Source: Bacteroidota bacterium (GTDB lineage: Bacteria; Bacteroidota; Rhodothermia; Rhodothermales; Rubricoccaceae). From it: a stretch of DNA of 64,000 nt. Below the pieces are notes generated by a model. The model was not told the DNA's origin, ran no database searches, and worked only from the letters and a program-made list of their open reading frames with translations. The DNA lies in assembly GCA_039821555.1 (NCBI GenBank), contig JBCBNX010000003.1:186001-250000 (forward strand). Direction: 5' to 3'. This document shows positions 43,874 through 51,805 of this stretch, piece after piece. Within the stretch, counting starts at the first letter, position 1, and each line of letters opens with the position of its first letter. A program made the position numbers and the translations under genes.

Positions 43874-45541
43874 CTACTCCACCACAACCACGCGCCGCGC
43901 TGCGGATTGCGTCCCGACGACCAACCGCACGACGTACGTGCCCGGTGGCAGTGCCGACGCGTTGAATATGGCTTCGTGCTCGCCAGCACGGCGCACGCCC
44001 GAATCGAGGAGCGCCACCTCGCGGCCCAGCAGGTCGTAGGCCGTCAGCCGAACTTCGTCGGGGACGGCGAGGGAATACGGAACGCGTACCGCACCTGAGG
44101 CCGGATTGGGCCATGGGAACCCCAGGGCGAGGGTAGCCTCGTCGGGCTCGGCAGCGATGGTAGTCGCCGTCGCGGAGAAGGCATAGACGGCACCCGCATT
44201 GGGTATAGCGTTGCCGGGCCCATCCTGTGACGGCGCGCCGACAAGCACCCGGTCACCGTCGAGCGCGACGCGGGCCCCGAATTGATCGAAGGTTGCTGGG
44301 GCGCTGGCGCGGAGGAAGACCGTCTCGGTCCACGTCCCATCGGACAACTCGAAGAGGTATGCGGCCCCCGCGTCCGGCGTGCCAACTATGGGACCCGCCT
44401 TGCCGCTTGCACCGATCAGAGCCCGGTCGCCGTCGAGCGCGACGGCGATCCCGAGATTGTCGTCGACCCCGGCGTCTCTGGCTCGGAGGATGGCCGTCTC
44501 GATCCACATGTCGCCGGACCACTCGAAGACATAGGCCGCGCCCGACTCAGCGGTCGCGTTGCCGGGACCGTCTTCGAGACGGGCGCCGATGAGCGCGCGG
44601 TCGCCGTCGAGCGCGACGGATTGCCCGAAGCGGTCTTGCTCCTGGGCGTTGCTGGCGCGAAGAATCGCGGTCGCCGTCCAGGTCTCGCCGGAACGCTCAA
44701 AGACGTACGCGGCCCCCGACGTAGACGTGGCATCGAACGGGCCGGCTTCGCTGATCACACCGAGGAGAACGCGGTCGCCATCAAGCGCAATGGATTGACC
44801 GAGTATGTCATCCTCACCGGCGTTGCTCGCCCGAAGAATCGCCGTTTCCACCCATTGGCCCTCCGATACGTCGAAGACATACGCAGCACCAGACTCGGGG
44901 ATTGCATTGTTGGGGCCATCTTCAAGGCCCGCGCCGATGACCGCGCGGTTGCCGTCCAGCGCGACCGCGCTTCCGAAGGAGTCGGAAGATTCGGCATTGC
45001 TCGCGCGGAGGACTGCCGTCTCCACCCAGGCGCCCCCCGAGAGCTCGAAGACGTACACGGCCCCCCCGCCGGGAGTCGCGTTGCCAGGGCCAGACTCGCG
45101 GATGGTCCCAACGAGGGCTCGGTCCCCGTCGAGCGCGACGGACACCCCGAATTCGTCGAACGCCTCTGTGTTGCTGCCTCGAAGGACTGCGGTCTCGGTC
45201 CAGGTGCCCCCCACGAACTCGAAGACATACGCGGACCCTCTCAACAATGTCTTGAGATCACCGTCGCCATCGAAGGGGGCCCCCACGACAGCCCGGTTGC
45301 CATCGAGTGCCAGGGCGATCCCGAACTCGGCCCCCTGGCGGATATTGCTGGCACGAAGGATCTGGTTCTCCGCACGTGCGCCGAGGGCGCGCGCAGCGGC
45401 AGCAGAGAGGCCTTGCGACTCGGCCTCCGCAACAAACGCGGCTGTACGTGGATCCTCCGAGGTTGAGTCGGGCGGATCATCCGTGGCGAGGGCAGGGGCT
45501 GCGAGGACCACCGCCAGCACGGTGAAGAGAAATCGCGTCAT
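43874..45541 (-). CDS. Secreted FG-GAP-like beta-propeller protein with T9SS tail
   Basis: The ATG at 45541 gives 555 residues and a signal peptide (MTRFLFTVLAVVLAAPALA). Residues about 75-455 hold seven repeats of the form LRASNA...D.FG.SVALDGDRALVGA followed by G.AYVFE..GG.W.ETA. These are FG-GAP/propeller blades of the kind common in Bacteroidota surface proteins. The last 80 residues form a T9SS type A sorting domain (LGFPWPNPASG, YDLLGREVALLDSGVR, LPPGTYVVRL, ending VVVVE), of a different subtype from those at 3.6-17.6 kb. Probably a surface binding protein; no ligand is evident. It lies between a remnant of the MBL gene and the intact MBL gene. Confidence 0.87.
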   Translation of the reverse strand: MTRFLFTVLAVVLAAPALATDDPPDSTSEDPRTAAFVAEAESQGLSAAAARALGARAENQILRASNIRQGAEFGIALALDGNRAVVGAPFDGDGDLKTLLRGSAYVFEFVGGTWTETAVLRGSNTEAFDEFGVSVALDGDRALVGTIRESGPGNATPGGGAVYVFELSGGAWVETAVLRASNAESSDSFGSAVALDGNRAVIGAGLEDGPNNAIPESGAAYVFDVSEGQWVETAILRASNAGEDDILGQSIALDGDRVLLGVISEAGPFDATSTSGAAYVFERSGETWTATAILRASNAQEQDRFGQSVALDGDRALIGARLEDGPGNATAESGAAYVFEWSGDMWIETAILRARDAGVDDNLGIAVALDGDRALIGASGKAGPIVGTPDAGAAYLFELSDGTWTETVFLRASAPATFDQFGARVALDGDRVLVGAPSQDGPGNAIPNAGAVYAFSATATTIAAEPDEATLALGFPWPNPASGAVRVPYSLAVPDEVRLTAYDLLGREVALLDSGVRRAGEHEAIFNASALPPGTYVVRLVVGTQSAARRVVVVE

Positions 45542-45715
45542 GGGAAGTGGATTGAGTTCCTGTGCATCGGGGCACGCGCCAACAGTGAGTACGGAGGACG
45601 GCATGCACCGGGGGTCACCTATCATCTACGAGACTCTGGCGCAGATCTTCTCATAGCGCTCCCCTGTGCCCTCTCCGACGTGATCGGTGCCAAGACACCG
45701 TGCCTGGGCCGCCGA

Positions 45716-45763
45716 GGTCCAGCGCATGAAAGGTCCAGCGCATGGATAGTCCAGCGCATGGAT
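45716..45763. repeat. Three tandem 16-bp units
   Basis: GGTCCAGCGCATGAAA, GGTCCAGCGCATGGAT and AGTCCAGCGCATGGAT follow each other without gaps in the region between the T9SS gene and the MBL hydrolase gene. The rest of 45542-45833 shows no gene. Confidence 0.85.
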
Positions 45764-45833
45764 GGCCAGGCGTCAGCCTTCGGCGCTCTGTCTGCGCAGG
45801 CCTGCGTCTACCCCTCCCCGCCTGAACGTAGCC

Positions 45834-47069
45834 TTACGGCACCAGCGCGCGCACCTCGTCCGGCAGCCCGGTCGACACCGCTGGGGCTTCGGCGGCCGTG
45901 TCCCACGGGAGCGCAGGCCACCACGCCGCCGTGGGGACGGCGTCCAGCGTGACGTACTCACCGGGGCGCGGGAACGCCACCGGGATACCCAACGCGTCCG
46001 CCGCGGTCCGCACACGCTCGGCCGGCTCCGTCCAGCCGTGCAGCGATAGGTCGAACGTGCACCAGTGCACCGGCATCATGACCTCGCCGCGCACCATGCG
46101 GTGGACGGCCACGGCCTGCTCCGGCCCGAGGTGCACGTCGCTCCACGCCTCGTTGTAAGCGCCAACCTCGATCAGCGTCAGGTCGAACGGCCCGAGCCGC
46201 TCGCCGACCTCAGCGAACGACGGCGTGAGCGCGGTGTCGCCGGAGTAGAACACGCGCCGCTCGGCCCCGAGGAAGGCCCAGCCGGTCCAGAGCGTCGCGT
46301 CGCGGTCGTTGACGAAGCGCCCCGAGAAGTGCCGCGCGGGCGTGCTCACGAGCCGCACCGTGTTGGTCCCGGTGCCCACCTCCTTCTCGTCCCACCAGTC
46401 CACCTCCTCGATGCGCGCCGGGTCGACGCCCCAGTACTCCAGGTGCGCGCCGATGCCGAGCGGCACGAGGAAGCGCGGCACCCGGTCACGGAACGCCGGA
46501 CTTGCGAGCGTGCGGATGGTCGGGAAGTCGAGGTGGTCGTAGTGGTCGTGCGAGATCAGCACCGCGTCGACGGGCGGCAGCGCGTCGAGCGGCAGCGGCG
46601 GGGCGTGGAACCGGCGGCTCCCGATGAACGACGACGGCGAGACGCGCTCCCCCCACACCGGGTCGATGAGCAGCCGCACCCCGTCGAGCTCGATGAGGAA
46701 CGTCGAGTGGCCGAGCCAGGTCACCCGCAGGTCGTCCGGCATCGCGGCGAAGTCGGCGGCCGTGCGCGCGACGGTCGGCGGCGGCGCGGCGGGCGTCCGG
46801 TGGTCACTGCCGCCGAAGAAGAACTCCCGCATCGTCCCCATCGACGGGGCGGCGTTGCCTTGCGGCAGGACGTTCACGAAGCGGCCGTCGCGGTACTGCG
46901 GCGAGGCTTCCAGGCGCACGAGGCGCTCACCGGCAGGCTTCGTCCCAAGGGCTTTCCAGGCGTCGAACATGAGGAGGGTGAGGAGGAGAACAACGGCGAG
47001 GCTCAGGCCCCCGACGATACGCCGCCAGCGACGGCGCGGCTTCGAGGGCGGGGTCGGCGAGGTCGTCAT
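45834..47069 (-). CDS. Membrane-anchored MBL-fold metallo-hydrolase (UlaG/NAPE-PLD-like)
   Basis: The 411-residue protein has a basic start (KPRRRWRR) and one transmembrane helix (about 18-38). A metallo-beta-lactamase fold of the UlaG or NAPE-phospholipase D type follows. VTWLGHSTFLIELDGVRLLI followed by DPVWG opens it. The metal-binding SHDHYDHLD is at about 170. Further ligands are in STPARHFSGR, FYSGDTALT and MPVHWCTF. Members hydrolyse lactone, phosphodiester or N-acyl-phospholipid bonds. The sequence does not decide the substrate; the lipid-type group is slightly favoured by the RHFSGR and W.G(W/F) phrases. A broken copy of its last 30 residues lies 2 kb downstream. Confidence 0.9.
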   Translation of the reverse strand: MTTSPTPPSKPRRRWRRIVGGLSLAVVLLLTLLMFDAWKALGTKPAGERLVRLEASPQYRDGRFVNVLPQGNAAPSMGTMREFFFGGSDHRTPAAPPPTVARTAADFAAMPDDLRVTWLGHSTFLIELDGVRLLIDPVWGERVSPSSFIGSRRFHAPPLPLDALPPVDAVLISHDHYDHLDFPTIRTLASPAFRDRVPRFLVPLGIGAHLEYWGVDPARIEEVDWWDEKEVGTGTNTVRLVSTPARHFSGRFVNDRDATLWTGWAFLGAERRVFYSGDTALTPSFAEVGERLGPFDLTLIEVGAYNEAWSDVHLGPEQAVAVHRMVRGEVMMPVHWCTFDLSLHGWTEPAERVRTAADALGIPVAFPRPGEYVTLDAVPTAAWWPALPWDTAAEAPAVSTGLPDEVRALVP

Positions 47070-47132
47070 GGAAGGGGCGACAGCGTGTAGGGTCGGTCTT
47101 CGTGCGATACGCCTCGACGACCACGGGACGCG

Positions 47133-47603
47133 CTATACCTTCGATTTCTGCTCTTCCTTCACGCTGAGAAAGAACGCGAGCGCCGCAATCACCGCGCCGA
47201 TGGCCACGCCATATTCGAGCAGGCTCTCCTCGCCGTCCCAGGTCACGGCGCGGCCCATAAATGAGATGGCCATCACCACGATCGCAGTCTTGATGAGGAT
47301 GCCTTTGAGCGTGTCGAAGTTGTTGATCCGCAACCACTCGGGCATCCCCGACAGCGAGCCGACGAACAATTCGTAGATGCCGACGGACGCGATGACAACG
47401 CTGAAGCCCAGCAGAAAGAGGTCCACGACGGTCATCGTGTCGTAGATCACGCGCGACTCCGAGTTGGAGAACTGCAGCGTCTCGGCGACGACGAAGCCGC
47501 CCTCGACGGCCGCGTAGACCATGACGACGATGGCGAGCAGCAGTAGGCCCAGCGAGGCGAGCAACCCGATGCCGCGGACGAGATACTTGAGGAGCGTGTT
47601 CAT
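47133..47603 (-). CDS. UPF0114 (YqhA-type) integral membrane protein
   Basis: This 156-residue protein has four hydrophobic helices (about 9-32, 56-80, 100-120, 127-148). It carries the family phrases TVVDLFLLGFSVVIASVGIY followed by ELFVG and a W....FDTLKGILIKTAIVV loop. The family is widespread and of unknown function. It lies upstream of the MBL hydrolase gene on the same strand, 63 bases apart, so the two may share a transcript. Confidence 0.88.
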   Translation of the reverse strand: MNTLLKYLVRGIGLLASLGLLLLAIVVMVYAAVEGGFVVAETLQFSNSESRVIYDTMTVVDLFLLGFSVVIASVGIYELFVGSLSGMPEWLRINNFDTLKGILIKTAIVVMAISFMGRAVTWDGEESLLEYGVAIGAVIAALAFFLSVKEEQKSKV

Positions 47604-47715
47604 GAGAGAGGCGGGGGTGAGACGTGCGTGAGGCCGCGCACAGTACGCAGCCCCCGCACTTACGGCCGGATGGCACGTCCACGTTCCTCACGACGCCGAA
47701 TCGTCGGCGCAGGCT

Positions 47716-48549
47716 CTAGGTGGACTGGCTGAGGATGAGGCGGTCGAACCAGCGGTCGGGCAAAAACCGGCGCAGCGCCAGAATCGGCTTCGCCATGTGC
47801 CCGGCGGCGTAGCGGGTCTTCGGCGTGGCGGCCCCGATGGCCTTGGCCACCACGTCGGCGATCACCGACGGCGGGGAGCCCTCGCCCTTGGCGTAGCTCG
47901 CCTCGGCTGCCTTCGCCAAGCCATGCGCTAGGTCTCGGTAGGGGCCGTCGCCCGAGCGCTCCATCATCGGCTTCGTCATCACGTCGCCGAACTCGGTGAG
48001 GATGATGCCGGGCTCCACGATCACCACGCGGATGCCGTGCGGCGCCAGTTCCAGGCGGAGGCTGTCGCTCCAGCCTTCGAGCGCGTGCTTGGTGGCGTGG
48101 TACCACGCGCCGAGCGGCGTGTAGATCTTGCCGCCGATGGACGACGTGTTGAGGATCGTCCCGAAGCCCTGCGCGCGCATGTGCGGCAGCACGAGCTGCG
48201 TCAGCCGCGCCAAACCAAAGAGGTTGACCTCGAACTGGTAGCGCGCGTCGTCGATGGCGGTGTCCTCGACGGCGCCGTAGAGGCCGAAGCCCGCGTTGTT
48301 GAACAGCGCGTCGATGCGGCCCTGCTCGGCGATGATCTGCGCGACGACGCGCTCGGCGTCCTCGGTCTTGGTGACATCCATCGCGAGCGCCGTCGCGCCC
48401 TGGTCGGTGAGGCCCTGCATCTTCTCAACGCGGCGGGCAGCCACGTAGACGATGTGGCCGTCGGCGAGCAGCCGCTCGGCCGTCGCCTTGCCGATGCCGG
48501 ACGACGCGCCGGTGATGAGGACGACCTGAGTACGAGGCGGAGTGGGCAT
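47716..48549 (-). CDS. Short-chain dehydrogenase/reductase (SDR)
   Basis: The ATG at 48549 gives 277 residues; the longer frame adds an unlikely 45-residue leader. This is a classical SDR. The nucleotide-binding site is TGASSGIGKATAERL with an Arg-rich strand after VYVAARR (which may allow NADPH). NNAG is at about 86, the catalytic serine is in NTSSIGG, and YHATKHALEGWS gives Y and K of the YxxxK box. The substrate is unknown; the closest general type is the oxidoreductase group with a C-terminal extension of about 50 residues (RYAAGHMAKPILALRRFLPD, then RWFDRL), which may contact a membrane or a hydrophobic substrate. Confidence 0.92.
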   Translation of the reverse strand: MPTPPRTQVVLITGASSGIGKATAERLLADGHIVYVAARRVEKMQGLTDQGATALAMDVTKTEDAERVVAQIIAEQGRIDALFNNAGFGLYGAVEDTAIDDARYQFEVNLFGLARLTQLVLPHMRAQGFGTILNTSSIGGKIYTPLGAWYHATKHALEGWSDSLRLELAPHGIRVVIVEPGIILTEFGDVMTKPMMERSGDGPYRDLAHGLAKAAEASYAKGEGSPPSVIADVVAKAIGAATPKTRYAAGHMAKPILALRRFLPDRWFDRLILSQST

Positions 48550-48695
48550 GGTGCAAACATGGTTGGTGAGCGGGCCGTGTCGACCCAATGCTGCGATTGT
48601 GCTCCCAAGATGCCCCGGGCTTCTCCTCACGCCACTTGCCCATCCCGCCATCCTGCTCGCAAATCCCGCCACGAACGCTTGCACACATGCTTATG

Positions 48696-48784
48696 TGTCA
48701 TCCTGAACTCGATTCAGGATCTCCAGCATTTCTGTTGAGATGCCGAAAGCGAAGCTTCACGCAGTAAACCAGTTCAGCATGACA
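48696..48784. repeat. MITE-like element, copy 1 (89 bp)
   Basis: Ends are TGTCATCCTGAACT and AGTTCAGCATGACA, inverted repeats agreeing at 13 of 14 bases. An inner hairpin TCCTGAACTCGATTCAGGA follows the left end. A second copy in the opposite orientation lies at 53306-53373. The rest of 48550-48813 has no gene. Confidence 0.75.
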
Positions 48785-48813
48785 ATACCGGCAGCTTGTG
48801 GGCGCATTGGGCA

Positions 48814-49500
48814 TCACGCCGCCGAAGCATACGCCTCAGCCAGCACGGCGAGGTCTTGCAGTGCGGGGACTTCCAGGATCGACGAGGCGGCCCCGGCGAG
48901 CCCGGCCTGCACGAGCGCGCGGCCGAGTTCATCGGAGTCGAGCAGCGACTTCGGCGCGAGGCGGCGCAGGATGGGCGTGAGCGGGGCCATCACGGCGTAG
49001 AGGACGCGGTAGAGCGTGGTGCGGCTCGTCGCGCCGCCGACGGGCTGGATGAAGCCAGGGCGGGCGTTGTACACCGCGCCGAACGGCAGGCCCTGCAACG
49101 CCTGCTCGATCTCGCCCTTGACGCGCGCCCACATCGTCCGGCTCGCCGCGTTCGAGCCCGCCCCGGAGACGTAGACGAACGTCATCGCCGGGTTGCGCGC
49201 CGCGAGCGTCTCGGCGACAGCGAGCGTGAGGTCGTAGGTGATCTGCCGATAGTCCAACTCGGACATGCCCGCCGACGAGATGCCGAGGCAGAACAGGCAC
49301 GCGTCGGCCTCGGCAAGCGTGTCGGCGATGGGCGCGAGGTCCATCATGTCGGCGTGGACAAGTTCGTTCAGCTTGGCATGGCGACGGCCCGAGGGACGAC
49401 GGACGACCGAGAGCACGCGCGTCACGCGGTCGTCGGCGAGCGCGGCGCTGAGGGTGCCGTGACCGATCATGCCGGTGGCACCGAAGAGGAGGACGGTCAT
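48814..49500 (-). CDS. NAD(P)-binding Rossmann-fold protein (atypical SDR/NmrA-like)
   Basis: The ATG at 49500 gives 228 residues and starts in the nucleotide-binding strand (MTVLLFGATGMIGHGTL). Later phrases are ACLFCLGISSAGMSELDYRQ, FVYVSGAGSN and WARVKGEIEQALQGLPFGAV then YNARPGFIQP, the pattern of short atypical SDR proteins related to YwnB and HTATIP2. They bind NAD(P) and may reduce quinones or act as redox sensors. No classic YxxxK is seen. It follows the AraC regulator gene on the same strand at 144 bases distance, so that regulator may control it. Confidence 0.87.
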   Translation of the reverse strand: MTVLLFGATGMIGHGTLSAALADDRVTRVLSVVRRPSGRRHAKLNELVHADMMDLAPIADTLAEADACLFCLGISSAGMSELDYRQITYDLTLAVAETLAARNPAMTFVYVSGAGSNAASRTMWARVKGEIEQALQGLPFGAVYNARPGFIQPVGGATSRTTLYRVLYAVMAPLTPILRRLAPKSLLDSDELGRALVQAGLAGAASSILEVPALQDLAVLAEAYASAA

Positions 49501-49644
49501 GCGGCGGGAAAGTGAGAAGCCAGATGTACGAAGGCGGAAGCAGACGCGGTATTGCGCAGGCAACAGGCTCCCGATTCAGACGCTCGGGCGGGCGTTGCGC
49601 CTGGACGCGAGCAGCGTAGTCTGGACGTAGCTGCGCAGCCGCTT

Positions 49645-50634
49645 TCAGGCTGTGGCGAAGGCGAGGCGTGCGCGCTCGGGCGTGGTGCCGGTCCACGAGC
49701 GGAAGGCGCGGAAGAACGAGTTGGGGTCGTCGTAGCCGAGCAGGAAGGCGACCTCGGTGGTCGTGATCTCGGTCGCGCGGAGGTAGTGCAGCGCGAGCGT
49801 CTCGCGGGTGCGGGCGAGCGTCTTCTGGAACGTCGTGCCCTCGCGGCGGAGGTGGCGCTGGAGGCTCCGCGGGCTGAGCGCCAGCGCCTGGGCCACCTCG
49901 TCGACGGCGCCGCGCCCGCTCGGCAGCATCTCGACGAGCGTCGCGTGTACCCGCTCGGTGAGGCTTGCGCCCTGTTCGAGGTCAGCGAGGCGCTCCTGCA
50001 AGACCGGCTCGTAGAACCGCCACGCCTCGGCGTCGGCGGTGAGGAACGGTCGCCACGCGTCGACCTCGGCGAACGTCACGCGCACGTCCGGCCCCGTCCG
50101 CACCCGGCAGCCGAGCGCCTCCTCAACGGCGACGGCATCGGCGGGACGAGCCAGCAGTTCGATACGCCGAGGCACGACGGGCTCGCGGGTGGCGCGGCGC
50201 GCGAAGTAGACCCAGTAGGCGACCTCGAAGAGCGCTAGCGCCGGGGGCAGGCCGAAGCCGACGCCGCACATGCGCAGGGCCAGGCCGTCCGCGTCGGCGT
50301 CTGTCGTCAACCGGATCGGCCCGATGAGCGCCTTGTACTGCGCGAGCCGCTGCGCTGCCGTCGCGAGGTCCGGGCTGGCGAGCGCCGCGATCAGCGGAGG
50401 ACTCAGTACCTCCTGTGCCGCAAGCCGCCCGAGATCGAGCCCGATGAGCCGCTCGCCGCCCTCCTCCCCAATCGCCGTCCACAGGCGATGGTATTCCCCG
50501 CCGGTGACGGCCGGCGCCTCGCGCCCCAGCAGGTCGGCCGCCAGCCCAGCGCGCCGGAGGACATGCGCGGGTACGAGGCCGACCTCGCGCAAGAACAGAC
50601 CAACGACAGTGGGCAGGCGGTAGGAGACGGCCAT
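49645..50634 (-). CDS. AraC-family transcriptional regulator (OruR/ArgR-like type)
   Basis: The 329-residue protein has an N-terminal AraC-type effector domain of the PF12625 kind (about 20-205: LREVGLVPAHVLRRAGLAAD, then LAQYKALIGPIRL). The C-terminal pair of helix-turn-helices spans about 225-325. It contains VDEVAQALALSPRSLQRHLR and EITTTEVAFLLGYDDPNSFF then RAFRSWTGTTPER, the usual second-HTH signature. It likely activates or represses a nearby gene in response to a small molecule, with the NAD(P)-binding protein gene downstream as the first candidate. An inverted repeat lies 24 bases before its start. Confidence 0.92.
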   Translation of the reverse strand: MAVSYRLPTVVGLFLREVGLVPAHVLRRAGLAADLLGREAPAVTGGEYHRLWTAIGEEGGERLIGLDLGRLAAQEVLSPPLIAALASPDLATAAQRLAQYKALIGPIRLTTDADADGLALRMCGVGFGLPPALALFEVAYWVYFARRATREPVVPRRIELLARPADAVAVEEALGCRVRTGPDVRVTFAEVDAWRPFLTADAEAWRFYEPVLQERLADLEQGASLTERVHATLVEMLPSGRGAVDEVAQALALSPRSLQRHLRREGTTFQKTLARTRETLALHYLRATEITTTEVAFLLGYDDPNSFFRAFRSWTGTTPERARLAFATA

Positions 50635-50657
50635 CGAAGCAGCAGACAGGGGCGGAG

Positions 50658-50678
50658 CGTATCGCTTCGCACGATACG
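50658..50678. promoter_or_regulatory. Inverted repeat upstream of the AraC-type regulator
   Basis: CGTATCG, seven bases, CGATACG: exact arms, 24 bases before the regulator's start codon. It may be its own binding site. Confidence 0.4.
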
Positions 50679-50765
50679 ACGCGCGACTGCATATTCACTC
50701 GCCGTTCGCGCCAATCGGCCCGCCCATCGCGCCATCGCTTCGGGCCCATCTCGCGGGCGCCGACC

Positions 50766-51662
50766 TCAGACGGTACACCGCGCGACGGCGTCGCGGAGCG
50801 AGGCGAGCGGGTCGGCGGCGGTCGGGATGAACTCCTGGGCGAGGTAGCCCTCGAAGCCGATCTCGGCGAGTGTGCGGGCAATGGCGGGGTAGAACAGCTC
50901 CTGCGTCTCGTCGATCTCGTTCCGCCCCGGCACGCCTGCGGTGTGGACGTGCGCGATGTAGGGCGCATAGTCGCGGAGCGTGCGGATCACGTCGCCCTCC
51001 ATGATCTGCATGTGGTAGACGTCGTAGAGCAGCCGGAAGCGGTCGCTGCCGACGAGGTCCACGAGCGCCGCGCCCCACCGCGTCGAGTCGGCCTGGTAGT
51101 CGGGGTGGTCGACTTTCGAGTTGAAAAGCTCCATGCACACCGTCACGCCGAGGCGCTCGGCCGTCGGCATGAGTTGCCGCAGCCCGATAGCGCAATGAGC
51201 AAGGCCTTCCTCGTCGGAGAGACCGACGCGGTTGCCGGAGAAGCAGATCAGGTTGGGCAGCCCCGCCGCCGCAACGGCGTCGAGGCGCGCTTCATAGGCG
51301 GGCAGGAGCCAGGCGTGATGGGCGCGGCGGTTCCAGCCCCATTCGAGGTAGGTCAGCCCGCCTGTGACGTCGGCGGGCGGGCGCGGCGGGTTCGGCATTG
51401 CGCAGGTCAACCCGTGTGCCTGCACCGTCGGCCAATCCTCGGGATCGAGCAGTTCCACCGAGGCGATACCCATGGCCTTCGCCGCCCGCGCGAGTTCGTC
51501 GACGGAGAGGTCGCCGTAGCACCACCGGCAGACGGAGTGCTGGAACGGCATCGACGCTTCGGGCGACACTGCCGCCGCCGTGGAAGCCGCTTCGGCGCCT
51601 GGGCTGAGGGTAAAGCCTGCCCCCGCTGCGAGGCCCGTGCGGACGAAGTCGCGTCGTTGCAT
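50766..51662 (-). CDS. Exported TIM-barrel sugar isomerase/epimerase (hydroxypyruvate isomerase-like)
   Basis: The ATG at 51662 gives 298 residues. The start carries a twin-arginine signal (MQRRDFVRTGLAAGAGFTLS). The body is an AP-endonuclease-2/xylose-isomerase-like barrel. Metal-site phrases are CMELFNSKVDHPDYQADSTR, LLYDVYHMQIMEGD, IAHVHTAGVPGRNEID and GYLAQEFIPT, close to hydroxypyruvate isomerase. It should isomerise or epimerise a sugar or keto-sugar in the periplasm. The frame stays open upstream to 52577, but that part only mirrors the next gene, so I exclude it. It is the last gene of the 58.4-50.7 kb cluster. Confidence 0.9.
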   Translation of the reverse strand: MQRRDFVRTGLAAGAGFTLSPGAEAASTAAAVSPEASMPFQHSVCRWCYGDLSVDELARAAKAMGIASVELLDPEDWPTVQAHGLTCAMPNPPRPPADVTGGLTYLEWGWNRRAHHAWLLPAYEARLDAVAAAGLPNLICFSGNRVGLSDEEGLAHCAIGLRQLMPTAERLGVTVCMELFNSKVDHPDYQADSTRWGAALVDLVGSDRFRLLYDVYHMQIMEGDVIRTLRDYAPYIAHVHTAGVPGRNEIDETQELFYPAIARTLAEIGFEGYLAQEFIPTAADPLASLRDAVARCTV

Positions 51663-51665
51663 TGG

Positions 51666-51707
51666 GGGTCGAGGGTCGAGGGTCGAGGGTCGAGGGTCGA
51701 GGGTCGA
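51666..51707. repeat. Six tandem 7-bp units
   Basis: GGGTCGA is repeated six times in a row directly upstream of the sugar isomerase start codon (three bases away), a place where a change in copy number would alter the leader of the gene. Confidence 0.9.
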
Positions 51708-51805
51708 GAAAGCAAACCGACTCGGATGGCGGGAGCACGCGCTGGGTTTCTCTTTCCTCCTCGCTCTCCACTCGTCCCTGTTCGCCAGTCCATAGTCTCT
51801 GGTCC

